Shown: piece after piece, positions 34,232 to 41,975 of the stretch | How the letters are laid out: every line of letters begins with the position of its first letter | Position numbering within the stretch: the first letter of the stretch is position 1 | Origin: DATAWZ01 sp036266975 | GTDB lineage: Bacteria > Actinomycetota > Thermoleophilia > Solirubrobacterales > Solirubrobacteraceae | Length of the DNA stretch: 64,000 nucleotides | Direction of reading: 5' to 3' | Assembly (NCBI GenBank): GCA_036266975.1 | Contig: DATAWZ010000022.1 | Location: 1 to 64,000, forward strand | The notes under the pieces: generated by a model | Databases searched by the model: none | What the model saw: only the letters and a program-made list of their open reading frames with translations | Told to the model about the DNA's origin: nothing | Translations under genes and position numbers: made by a program

Positions 34232-34374
34232 CGGGACCTCCGCGGTGCGCCGCCGATCGTGTCCGGCCGACGCTCCGCCCGCGGTCGCTCGCTCACCGCG
34301 ACCTCCGGGTCGCACGGGTTCCCGGCGCCGCCAATCCGGTGCGCGTGGCGCCCCGCCGCGGCCCGATCGCTCAC
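34171..34374 (-). repeat. Imperfect tandem triplication of the murC start region
   Basis: Three minus-strand copies begin at GTG codons 34374, 34296 and 34231, the last being the murC start. Translated beginnings are VSDRAAAGRHAHRIGGAG, VSERPRAERRPDTIGGAP and VSDRPWAGRRLHLIGLGGAG. The last two are both preceded by GGAGGT plus four bases. Copy spacings are 78 and 65 bp, so copies 1 and 2 share a frame but murC is shifted. Confidence 0.75.
34228..34374 (-). other. Small ORF made of duplicated murC starts, coupled to murC
   Basis: Reading from GTG 34374 (48 codons) or GTG 34296 (22 codons), the frame ends in TGA at 34228-34230, which overlaps the murC GTG (GTGA). The peptide is Arg-rich and consists wholly of degenerate murC N-terminal copies. 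If translated, it would hand ribosomes to murC. It may also be only a by-product of the duplication. Confidence 0.4.
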
Positions 34375-34383
34375 CGGAACAGT

Positions 34384-34717
34384 CGGAACGCCCGTTCCGG
34401 GACCTTGGTTGATCGGTAATCCCCGCATACCGAGGATTAGGTATCAACCATCAGGCGGAACGCGCGTTCCGCACGGCCAACGAGGCGCCGGTGGCTCCCC
34501 GCCCACAGCCGACCACCCGGAGCACCGACACGACCGCTCCCGGGCGCCGCCGCGGACGATCCAGGGCCGACGGCGCCCCCCGCCCACAGCCGACCACCCC
34601 GGGCGCCGGGCACCGCCGAGGCCGATGGCGGGCCCGCGGCGCCCCACCCACGGGCGGAAGCCGCGGAACGGCTATTCCACGGTGATCGCAACCCCCCCGG
34701 CGGAACGGACGTTCCGC
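34384..34717. repeat. Cluster of GGAACG..CGTTCC palindromes in the murC-murG gap
   Basis: The 516-bp interval 34232-34747 has no convincing gene. Beyond the murC-start repeats it holds four related palindromes: CGGAACGCCCGTTCCG (34384), the perfect GCGGAACGCGCGTTCCGC (34455-34472), GCGGAACGGCTATTCCAC (34663-34680) and GCGGAACGGACGTTCCGC (34700-34717). Two copies of CCCGCCCACAGCCGACCACC near 34498 and 34578 lie between them. The interval looks like nested small repeat insertions. Confidence 0.65.
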
Positions 34718-34747
34718 GCCTCCTCGCCGTCCACGGCGCCCGCGGCT

Positions 34748-35917
34748 TCACCGCGCGGCCTCGAGCAGCTCGGCGGCGACGTCGGCGGCGGCGTCCGGCC
34801 GCGCCAGGCCGGCCGAGGCGCGCGCCATCGCCGCCAGGCGCGGGCGGTCGGCGAGCAGCGCGCCGACCTCGCGCGCGAGCCGCGGGCCGTCCAGCTCGGC
34901 GTCGGGCACGACCACGGCGGCGCCGGCGCCGGCCATCCAGCGGGCGTTGGCGCTCTGGTGGTCGGCCGACGCGTGCGGGTAGGGGACGAGCACCGCCGGG
35001 CAGCCGTGGGCGGCGAGCTCGAACACCGACCCGCCCGAGCGCGCGACGACCAGGTCGCTCGCCGCGAGCGCCTGCGAGAACGTCGCCGAGTCCAGGTACT
35101 CGCGCAGGTCGTAGCCGTCCGGGCGCGGGCGCCGCGAGAGCTCGGGCCAGTCGCGGCTGCCGCATACGTGCAGCACGTGAAGCCGAGATTGGGACGAGCG
35201 GCCCCGCTCGCCGACCGTGTCGGGCTGCCTGCCCGCCCCCCGCCACGGGGGGTGCCCCGAATGGGGTGCGCCACCCTCGTGGCCGCCGCTGGCCAACCCC
35301 TCGAGCGCGGCGAGGTTGATCGAGCGCGCCCCGAGCGAGCCGCCGAACACGAGCACGCAGGTCGCCTGTGCCGGGATGGCCAGGAGCTCGCGTGCCGCGG
35401 CGCGGTCGGTGGCCGGCGCGGGCACGGGACGGCCGGTGACGCGATACCGCGGCCCGTCCCGTCCGGGCAGGGCGAAGGCGAGGCACACACGGCGCGCCCA
35501 CGGCGCGAGCGCGCGGTTGGCCAGCCCCAGGTGCCGGTCGGCCTCGGTGAGCACGAGCGGCACCCGCAGGCTGAGCGCGGCCAGCCCGACCGGGCCGGCG
35601 ACGTAGCCGCCGCCGCCCATGACCGCGCCGGCCGACAGCTCGCGCAGCAGCGCCCGGCTCGCGCGCACGGCGGCCGCCGAGCGCGCGACCGCGCGCGCGG
35701 CCCGCAGCGGGTTGCGCCGCGAGAGCCCCTCGACCGCGATCTGGCGCAGCTCGTAGCCGGCCGCGGGCACGAGCTCGGCCTCCGCCCGCCCGCCCCCGAT
35801 GAACACCACGCGCGCGCCGCCCGACCGCAGCGCGTCAGCCACCGCGAGCGCGGGCACGACGTGCCCGGCGGTCCCGCCGGCGGCGATCACGATCCTCGTC
35901 TGCGCGTGCTCGTTCAT
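34748..35917 (-). CDS. murG: UDP-GlcNAc:lipid I GlcNAc transferase MurG, with in-frame repeat insertion
   Basis: Makes lipid II at the cytoplasmic membrane face. 389 aa. Donor and acceptor motifs are clear: AAGGTAGHVVPALAVADAL at the N terminus, GGGGYVAGPVGLAAL, FGGSLGARSIN, ARSGGSVFELAAHGCPAVLVPYPHAS and HQSANARWM. Between GARSINLAALEGLA and RLHVLHVCG there are about 31 residues more than in ordinary MurG. They are encoded by the 84-bp palindromic element at 35195-35278 and read as Gly/Pro/Arg-rich EGGAPHSGHPPWRGAGRQ. The insertion falls in a surface loop between secondary elements, so activity is probably retained. ATG 35917 lies 83 bp inside the end of ftsW. Confidence 0.92.
   Translation of the reverse strand: MNEHAQTRIVIAAGGTAGHVVPALAVADALRSGGARVVFIGGGRAEAELVPAAGYELRQIAVEGLSRRNPLRAARAVARSAAAVRASRALLRELSAGAVMGGGGYVAGPVGLAALSLRVPLVLTEADRHLGLANRALAPWARRVCLAFALPGRDGPRYRVTGRPVPAPATDRAAARELLAIPAQATCVLVFGGSLGARSINLAALEGLASGGHEGGAPHSGHPPWRGAGRQPDTVGERGRSSQSRLHVLHVCGSRDWPELSRRPRPDGYDLREYLDSATFSQALAASDLVVARSGGSVFELAAHGCPAVLVPYPHASADHQSANARWMAGAGAAVVVPDAELDGPRLAREVGALLADRPRLAAMARASAGLARPDAAADVAAELLEAAR
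35195..35278 (-). repeat. 84-bp palindromic repeat element, copy B (inside murG)
   Basis: The minus strand reads GAGGGTGGCGCACCCCATTC at its start and CGAGCGGGGCCGCTCG at its end. It aligns along its length with copy C at 39705-39788 and with both ends of copy A at 5079-5123. It contains nested inverted repeats (CACCCC..GGGGTG; CCCCC..GGGGG). The length is a multiple of three and it keeps the murG frame open. Confidence 0.8.
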
Positions 35918-37151
35918 CGTTGTATGGCTCCGGCCGGTTCGGCGGCAGTCGCGGCTCGCCTCGCTCGCGGGGGCGCGCGGATCGGACGTGCGCGGTTCCC
36001 CCCGAGGCGACGTTGAGCAGCAGGCCCATACAGGCCAGCATCACCAGCAGGTCACTGGAACCGTAGGACACGAACGGCAGCGGCACCCCGGTGAGCGGCG
36101 CCAGCCCGAGCACGGCGAAGACGTTCAGCAGCGCCTGGCAGACGATCAGCGAGGTCACCCCCGCGGCGATCAGCGCGCTGTGGAAGCTGCGTGCCTTGCG
36201 CGCCGCGCGCATCCCGGCAAAGGCGATCAGGCCGTACAGGAACAGCAGCCCGCAGACCCCGACGGCGCCGAGCTCCTCGCCGATGACCGCGAGGATGAAG
36301 TCGGTCTGGGCCTCGGGGAGATAGAACGCCTTCTGCACCGACTGGCCCGGGCCGCGGCCGATCAGCCCACCCGAGCCGAGCGCGATCTGCCCGTGCACGG
36401 ACTGGAAGCCGCTCGTCGTCGAGTGCGCCCAGGGGTCGATGAACGAGGTCAGGCGGCTGCGCTCATACGGCCGGGCGATGGCCAGCAGCACGATCAGGCC
36501 GACGGCGACGCCGACGATCAGCAGCAGCTGCTGACGCGGGACCCCGGCGGCGACGAGCATGGCGAGCACGGTGACCCCCATCACCATCGCGGTGCCGAGG
36601 TCGGGCTCCAGGACGACGAGCAGGCAGGCGGTGGTCGCCGGCAGCAGCAGCGGGCGCAGCTCGGCGAAGCCGCGCGCGCGCCGGGGACGGCTCGCGAGCA
36701 CGGTCGCCGCGTGCAGCACGAGCGCGAGCTTGGCCAGCTCGGAGGGCTGGAACTCGAGCGGGCCGCGGCCGAGCCAGCGCCGCCCGCCGTTGACGACCAG
36801 GCCGATGTGCGGGACGCACACGGCGACGAGCAGCACCAGCGAGGCGCCGAGCAGCGGCCGGGTGATCGGCGCGAGGCGATCGAGCGGGCGGCGGCTGAGC
36901 CAGCGCATCGCGGCGAGCCCGAGCCCGCCGTAGACCACGAACCGCACCAGGTCGCCGCTGGTCCCCTCGCCGTTGAGCACGTCCTGGGTCGACGTGGCGC
37001 TGTAGACGAAGACCGCGCCGGCGGCGATCAGGCACAGCGTCGCGGTCAGCAGCATGCGCTGCTCGAGCGGCTGTGCCGAGATGGCCGCTCGCGCCGAGCG
37101 GACGCGTGCTCGATCACCGCCACGCCGGGCGCTCCGCGAAGCTGACTCCAT
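35835..37151 (-). CDS. ftsW: SEDS-family peptidoglycan glycosyltransferase FtsW
   Basis: A polytopic division-specific lipid II polymerase. 438 aa with about ten TM segments from residue 33 (MLLTATLCLIAAGAVFVYSA). SEDS hallmarks are NGGRRWLGRGPLEFQPSELAKLALVL, EPDLGTAMV, YERSRLTSFIDPWAHSTTSGFQSVHGQIALGSGG split over the pore loop, and GLAPLTGVPLPFVSYGSSDLL. A C-terminal cytoplasmic tail of about 60 residues is very Arg/Asp-rich, and its last 28 codons overlap the start of murG. ATG 37151. murD, normally between mraY and ftsW, is missing here. Confidence 0.94.
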   Translation of the reverse strand: MESASRSARRGGDRARVRSARAAISAQPLEQRMLLTATLCLIAAGAVFVYSATSTQDVLNGEGTSGDLVRFVVYGGLGLAAMRWLSRRPLDRLAPITRPLLGASLVLLVAVCVPHIGLVVNGGRRWLGRGPLEFQPSELAKLALVLHAATVLASRPRRARGFAELRPLLLPATTACLLVVLEPDLGTAMVMGVTVLAMLVAAGVPRQQLLLIVGVAVGLIVLLAIARPYERSRLTSFIDPWAHSTTSGFQSVHGQIALGSGGLIGRGPGQSVQKAFYLPEAQTDFILAVIGEELGAVGVCGLLFLYGLIAFAGMRAARKARSFHSALIAAGVTSLIVCQALLNVFAVLGLAPLTGVPLPFVSYGSSDLLVMLACMGLLLNVASGGTAHVRSARPRERGEPRLPPNRPEPYNDERARADEDRDRRRRDRRARRARARGG

Positions 37152-37203
37152 GTAGAGCCCTCTTCGACGGAGGGGTGCGGACCCCTCCCCCGGTCGACAG
37201 GGG

Positions 37204-38178
37204 TCAGTGAATGCTCTGCTGGTAGAGCGTGAAGCCGATCGCCGCGCACGCCGCGGCGACGATCCAGAAGCGCAGGATGATCTTGGTCTCCGACCAGCCG
37301 AGCATCTCGAAGTGGTGGTGGATCGGAGCCATCAGGAACACCCGTTTTCGGGTGGTCTGGAAGGAGATGACCTGGATCAGGACGGACAGCGCCTCGAGCA
37401 CGAAGATCCCGCCGAGCAGGATCAGCAGCACCCCGGTGTTGGTCATCACCGCCATGCCCGCGATCGCCCCGCCGAGGCCGAGCGCCCCGGTGTCGCCCAT
37501 GAAGATCGTCGCCGGGAACGCGTTGAACCACAGGAACCCGATGCACCCACCGACCGTGCACGCGGCGAGCAGGGCCAGGTCATCGTAGGTCGCCCCGTGG
37601 GTGATGTAGGTGATGCCGATGAAGGCGAGCATCACGATCGCCGCGCAGCCGGCGGCCAGGCCGTCCAGGCCGTCGGTGAGGTTCACCGCGCTCGTCGTGC
37701 CCGCCACCACCAGGTAGATGAACAGCGGGTAGGCCGCACCCAGGTCGACCGAGTAGTCGACGAAGCGCAGCCGCACGTCGCTCTGCACGCCGGCCTCGTG
37801 GGTGGCGATGAACCACAGCCCGAGCGAGATGGCGATCGTCACGCCGAGCTTGGTGCGCGCGCGCAGGCCGAGCGAGCGACGCTTGACGAGCTTGGTGTAG
37901 TCGTCGGCGAAGCCGAGCAGGGCGCAGGCGATCGCCACCAGGAAGACCCCGACCGAGCGCCAGTTGTAGTTGCTGAGGATCAGGAACGGCGTGGAGATGG
38001 CCAGGAAGATGATCACCCCGCCCATCGTCGGCGTCCCGGCCTTGGCCAGGTGGCCCTTGGGCCCGTCCTCGCGGATGTGCTGGCCGAACTCGCGCTTGCG
38101 CAGGAAGGCGATGAACTTCGGGCTCAGGAAGATGCAGATCAGCAGCGCGCACGTACCGCCGATCACCACCCGACCCAT
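37204..38178 (-). CDS. mraY: Phospho-N-acetylmuramoyl-pentapeptide transferase
   Basis: Integral membrane enzyme producing lipid I from UDP-MurNAc-pentapeptide and undecaprenyl phosphate. 324 aa with ten TM helices. Catalytic motifs: GPKGHLAKAGTPTMGG, the Mg-site aspartates in GFADDYTKL, NLTDGLDGLAAG, and the loop PIHHHFEMLGWSETKI near the C terminus. ATG 38178, 13 bp after the murE stop. The gene normally between murE and mraY (murF) is absent. Length is usual for actinobacteria. Confidence 0.96.
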   Translation of the reverse strand: MGRVVIGGTCALLICIFLSPKFIAFLRKREFGQHIREDGPKGHLAKAGTPTMGGVIIFLAISTPFLILSNYNWRSVGVFLVAIACALLGFADDYTKLVKRRSLGLRARTKLGVTIAISLGLWFIATHEAGVQSDVRLRFVDYSVDLGAAYPLFIYLVVAGTTSAVNLTDGLDGLAAGCAAIVMLAFIGITYITHGATYDDLALLAACTVGGCIGFLWFNAFPATIFMGDTGALGLGGAIAGMAVMTNTGVLLILLGGIFVLEALSVLIQVISFQTTRKRVFLMAPIHHHFEMLGWSETKIILRFWIVAAACAAIGFTLYQQSIH

Positions 38179-38191
38179 CAGCGGCCATCCT

Positions 38192-39658
38192 TCATCGCGC
38201 GGGAGACCTTAGAGGGTGGCGTTCACGCAGCGCGTCGCGGGCGACCGACACATCGTCGAACGGGATCTTCTCTCCGCCGGCCAGCTCCTGTCCCTGCTCG
38301 TGGCCCTTGCCGGCGATCAGCACCACGTCGCCCGGGCGCGCCGCCTGGACCGCGGCGAAGATCGCCTCGCGCCGGTCGACGATGACCTGGGCCGAGCGCC
38401 CGGCCTCGCGAACGCCGACCATGATCTCGCCGATGATCGCCTCCGGGTCCTCCGAGCGGGGGTTGTCCGAGGTGACGATCACCAGGTCCGCGCCCTCGGC
38501 GGCGGCCCGGCCCATCAGCGGCCGCTTGGTCCGGTCCCGGTCGCCGCCGGCGCCGAAGACGCAGATGACGCGTGCGCGGGTGATCTCGCTCGCCGCCCGC
38601 ACGACGTTCTCCAGAGCGTCGGGGGTGTGGGCGTAGTCGATCAGCACGGCGAAGTCCTGGCCCTCGTCGACGGGCTCAAAGCGCCCGGGCACCAGCGGCG
38701 GCTCGGCCAGCGCGGCGCCGATCACGTCGAGCTCCACCCCCAGGGCGTGGGCGGCGCCCGCCGCCGCGAGCGCGTTGGCGACGTTGAAGCGCCCCGGCAG
38801 CGGCAGCTGGATCTCCCGGCCCCCGGTCGGCGCCTTCAGGTGGAAGTGCGCGCCGGCGAGGTCGCTGCGGATCTCGCTGGCCTGGAAGTCGGCCTCGCGC
38901 CCGAGCGCGAAGGTGAGCGCCGCGGGGATCTCCTGCGCCAGCCGGCGCGCGTAGGGGTCATCGATGCCGAGCACGCTCGCCGCCGGCGGGCCGGCCCCGG
39001 GCCGACCGAAGAACAACCGGCGCTTGGCCTGGAAGTAGGCCTCCATGTCCGGGTGGAAGTCGAGGTGGTCCTGGCTGAGGTGGGTGAACACGCCGGCGGC
39101 GAGCTCGATCGCGTCGGCGCGCCCGAGCTCGAGCGCATGCGAGGAGACCTCCATCACGCAGGCGCGATCGCCGCCGGCGAGCATCGCCGCGAAGTCCGCC
39201 TGCAGGTCGATCGCCTCGGCCGTCGTACGCGAGACCTCGCGCGCGACGCCGCCGACCACGGCGCGCACCGTCCCGAGCAGCCCGCTCGCGATGCCGGCGC
39301 GCTCGAGGATCGCCCGCGTCAGGAACGCCGTCGTCGTCTTGCCGTTGGTCCCGGTGATCCCGACCACGCGCAGCGTGCGGGTCGGGTAGCCGTGGAAGGC
39401 GGCCGCCGCCGGGGCCATCGCCGCGCGCGCGTCGGCGACGAGCACCTGGGGCACTTCGAGGGCCAGGCGCCGTTCGACCACGAGCGCCGCGGCGCCGCGC
39501 TCGACGGCCTGCGGCGCGAACTCGTGGCCGTCGCGAAGCAGGCCGCTGACGCAGAAGAACAGCGCGCCGGCGCACACGCGGCGGCTGTCGTACGCGAGCG
39601 AGCCGATCTCGACGTCGGCGGCCGCCGGGTCGGCCGGCACAAGGGCCCCGAGACGCAT
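38192..39658 (-). CDS. murE: UDP-MurNAc-L-alanyl-D-glutamate--2,6-diaminopimelate ligase
   Basis: Adds the third stem residue. 488 aa. The ATPase P-loop GTNGKTTT is at 103-110, with TTAEAIDLQ (substrate Ser/Thr region), SQDHLDFHPDMEAYFQAKRRLF carrying the carbamylated-lysine motif, and DYAHTPDALENVV. The DNPRSE motif near residue 400 is the meso-diaminopimelate selectivity signature, so the wall is probably of the meso-DAP type. ATG 39658; upstream sequence up to ftsI is a repeat element rather than coding. Transcribed after ftsI. Confidence 0.95.
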   Translation of the reverse strand: MRLGALVPADPAAADVEIGSLAYDSRRVCAGALFFCVSGLLRDGHEFAPQAVERGAAALVVERRLALEVPQVLVADARAAMAPAAAAFHGYPTRTLRVVGITGTNGKTTTAFLTRAILERAGIASGLLGTVRAVVGGVAREVSRTTAEAIDLQADFAAMLAGGDRACVMEVSSHALELGRADAIELAAGVFTHLSQDHLDFHPDMEAYFQAKRRLFFGRPGAGPPAASVLGIDDPYARRLAQEIPAALTFALGREADFQASEIRSDLAGAHFHLKAPTGGREIQLPLPGRFNVANALAAAGAAHALGVELDVIGAALAEPPLVPGRFEPVDEGQDFAVLIDYAHTPDALENVVRAASEITRARVICVFGAGGDRDRTKRPLMGRAAAEGADLVIVTSDNPRSEDPEAIIGEIMVGVREAGRSAQVIVDRREAIFAAVQAARPGDVVLIAGKGHEQGQELAGGEKIPFDDVSVARDALRERHPLRSPAR

Positions 39659-39704
39659 GGGCGGCCAGTGTAGGACGGCGGGCGGCCGGAGAGATCGGAA
39701 AAGG

Positions 39705-39788
39705 CGAAGGGCCCGGCTCGCCGGCCTCCGGCCGGCTGCCTGCCTGCCCCCCGCCATGGGGGTGCCCCGAACGGGGTGCGCCACCCCC
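39705..39788 (-). repeat. 84-bp palindromic repeat element, copy C (ftsI-murE gap)
   Basis: Intergenic copy. Its minus strand starts GGGGGTGGCGCACCCCGTTC just before the ftsI stop and ends GCCGGGCCCTTCG. It occupies most of the 131-bp space between ftsI and murE. It differs from copy B by scattered substitutions and two single-base indels, which break the reading frame that copies A and B keep open. Confidence 0.8.
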
Positions 39789-39789
39789 C

Positions 39790-41466
39790 TCAGCTGTTCG
39801 GCGCGATGCCCAGGTAGGGCAGCGCGAAGCCCATGATCTGGCCGAAGGCAGGCGCGGCGACCGTGCCGCCGTAGATGTCGCCCTGCGGCTGGTCGACCAC
39901 CACCGCGCACAGCAGCTTGGGATCCTTGGCGGGCGCGAAGCCCACGAACGAGGCGACGTAGGCGGTCTGCGAGTACTGCCCGGTGGCCGGGTCGACCTTG
40001 TTGGCCGTGCCGGTCTTGCCCGCGAGCTCGTAGCCGGGGATCGAGACCTCGCTGGCGGTACCGCCCGGGGCGAGCACGCCCTGCAGCATCGAGCGCACCT
40101 CGGCGGCGACGGTCGTGGAGATGATCCGCCGGCCCTTGGGCTCGGGCACCGGCTTGCCGTTGACGCGCTGAATGATGTGCGGCGCGCGCAGGATGCCGCC
40201 GTTGGCGATCGCCGCGTAGGCGTTGGCGATCTGCAGCGGCGTGACCAGCTCGCCCTGGCCGATCGGCAGGTTGCCCATCGAGGAGCCCGAGTACTGGCTC
40301 GGCGGGATGACCACGCCGGGCTCCTCGCCGGGTAGGTCCACCCCGGTCGGCGAGCCGAAGCCGAAGCGGTGCACCCAGTCGTTGAAGTCGTTGGCCCCGA
40401 GCCGCAGCGCGATCGTGATCGCCCCTACGTTGCTGGACTGGGCGAGGATCCCGGAGGTGCTCAGCGTCTCCCAGCCGCGCGGCTCGGCGTCGTGGATGAC
40501 CCGGCCCCCGACCTGGATGGAGGGCGGCAGGTTGAACTGCGTCTCCGGGGTGACCAGCCCCTGGGTGAGCGCGCCGGCGACCGTCACGATCTTGAACGTC
40601 GAGCCCGGCTCGAAGTCGAACCCGATCGCGCGATCCTCCTGGTTGTCGGCCGAGTAGCCCTGCAGCGTGTTGTCGTCGATCCGCGGCCAGTTGGCGACCG
40701 CCAGCAGCGCGCCGGTGTCGGGATTCATGACGATCGCCGTCGCGTCGAGCGGCGAATAGACGCGGCCGATCGCCTCCAGCACGTCCTCGGCCCGGGCCTG
40801 GATGTTGGCGTCGAGCGTGAGCTGGATGCTCTCGCCGGACTTGGCCGCGCGCAGGTTGCTGATCGAGATCGGCTGGCCGCGGCCGTCGTCGACGATCCGC
40901 CGCTCGCCGCTGCTCCCGCCGAGGATCGAGTTCTCCCCGAACTCCAAGCCGGCCAGCCCGCTGCCCGCCGTGCCGACCAGGCCGAGGACCTGGGCGGCGA
41001 GCGCGCCGCGCGGGTAGACGCGCCGGTTGACCGGGGTCGCCGTGAGCCCGGGCACGCCCGAGTGCATGACCGCGTCGGCGGCGGCCTGCGGCAGCGCGCG
41101 GGCGAGGTAGACGAACTGCGACGCGCGGTCGGCCAGCCGGGGCAGCAGCAACGACTGCGGCACCCCGATCATCGGCGACAGGCGCGCGGCCGCCGCCGCG
41201 GGGTTGGTGATCAGCGCAGGGTCGGCGGCGATGTCATCGGCGGGCTCGGAGACGGCCAGGAAGACGCCGTTGGTGTCGGTGATCGTCCCGCGCGGGGCGG
41301 GCACTCCGATCAGCTGGACCTGCTGCTCGGCGGCGAGTCGCTCCAGCGCGGGCGCCCTCACGGTCCCGAGATACAGAGCGCGAATTCCGGCCACGACGAG
41401 CAGGACCAGGAACACTGCAAATAGATAACCGATACGCCGCCCGACAAAGTCCACGCCCGGGCTCAA
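39790..41466 (-). CDS. ftsI: Septal peptidoglycan transpeptidase FtsI (PBP3, class B PBP)
   Basis: A division-specific D,D-transpeptidase anchored by one TM helix (about residues 12-34). 558 aa. N-terminal pedestal domain with RGTITDTNGVFLAVS and RVYPRGALAAQVLG, then the penicillin-binding domain: S289-T-F-K292 (active serine), S344-S-N346 and K484-T-G486. All three catalytic motifs are intact. The coupled start is TTG 41466, overlapping the ftsL stop; GTG 41454 is an alternative. Its stop is immediately followed by palindromic repeat copy C. No PASTA domains are present. Confidence 0.95.
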   Translation of the reverse strand: MSPGVDFVGRRIGYLFAVFLVLLVVAGIRALYLGTVRAPALERLAAEQQVQLIGVPAPRGTITDTNGVFLAVSEPADDIAADPALITNPAAAAARLSPMIGVPQSLLLPRLADRASQFVYLARALPQAAADAVMHSGVPGLTATPVNRRVYPRGALAAQVLGLVGTAGSGLAGLEFGENSILGGSSGERRIVDDGRGQPISISNLRAAKSGESIQLTLDANIQARAEDVLEAIGRVYSPLDATAIVMNPDTGALLAVANWPRIDDNTLQGYSADNQEDRAIGFDFEPGSTFKIVTVAGALTQGLVTPETQFNLPPSIQVGGRVIHDAEPRGWETLSTSGILAQSSNVGAITIALRLGANDFNDWVHRFGFGSPTGVDLPGEEPGVVIPPSQYSGSSMGNLPIGQGELVTPLQIANAYAAIANGGILRAPHIIQRVNGKPVPEPKGRRIISTTVAAEVRSMLQGVLAPGGTASEVSIPGYELAGKTGTANKVDPATGQYSQTAYVASFVGFAPAKDPKLLCAVVVDQPQGDIYGGTVAAPAFGQIMGFALPYLGIAPNS

Positions 41467-41975
41467 CCCCCCTCTGATACGTCGCTCGCCGCCGGCGGCT
41501 CACTCATTGGCGTGGCCTTGCCCGCGCCGGCGTGCAGCGCGCCGATCGCCGCCCCTTCGAGCGCGGGGGTCGCGGTCAGGAAGCGCTCGGAGCCGGGCTG
41601 GGCCATCGCCATGCCCAGCTGCGTGGCCTGGGCGAGGATGCGGGACGGGTCCGAGAGCTCGGAGACCTGCTCGCGCAGCGAGGCGTTCTGCTGCTGGAGC
41701 ACCGTCTCGTGGGTGAGCGCCCGGCCGATCCCGGAGTTGAGCTTGAGCAGCGCGATCTGCATCGCGACGATGCCGATCAGCGTCGCCGTGACGATCCCGA
41801 TCCAGAAGCGGCCACGGATGAGGCGGTCGAGCAGCGGCCGATCGGGCAGCGCGCGCAGCGCGTCGGCGACACCGCGCCGGGTCGCCGGGCGCGTGCGCGC
41901 CGGCGGGCGCGTCCGCGGGGGCGCGGGGCGCGGAGCGCGCTCGGGTGCGGCCGCGGCGGCGCTCGGGGGGGTCAT
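41463..41975 (-). CDS. ftsL: FtsL-like septum formation initiator
   Basis: 170-aa bitopic protein between rsmH and ftsI, the standard place of ftsL. A Pro/Arg-rich cytoplasmic N terminus of about 60 residues precedes a TM helix (FWIGIVTATLIGIVAMQIALL). A short coiled-coil segment follows, LNSGIGRALTHETVLQQQNASLREQVSEL, then SDPSRILAQATQLGM; this juxtamembrane coiled coil ending in R-I-x-x-x-A-x-x-L-G-M is diagnostic of the FtsL/DivIC group. ATG 41975 overlaps the rsmH stop and its stop overlaps ftsI, so all three are coupled. Confidence 0.85.
   Translation of the reverse strand: MTPPSAAAAAPERAPRPAPPRTRPPARTRPATRRGVADALRALPDRPLLDRLIRGRFWIGIVTATLIGIVAMQIALLKLNSGIGRALTHETVLQQQNASLREQVSELSDPSRILAQATQLGMAMAQPGSERFLTATPALEGAAIGALHAGAGKATPMSEPPAASDVSEGG

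Noticed and set aside
32993..36016. Very long plus-strand open frame opposite murC and murG
   Set aside because: It is an antisense shadow of strongly supported minus-strand genes and has the Arg/Gly/Ala-rich composition expected from GC-rich DNA read in the wrong frame.
39659..39910. N-terminal extension of murE upstream of ATG 39658
   Set aside because: The extra codons are the palindromic repeat and the ftsI 3' end in another frame; MurE similarity starts at 39658.
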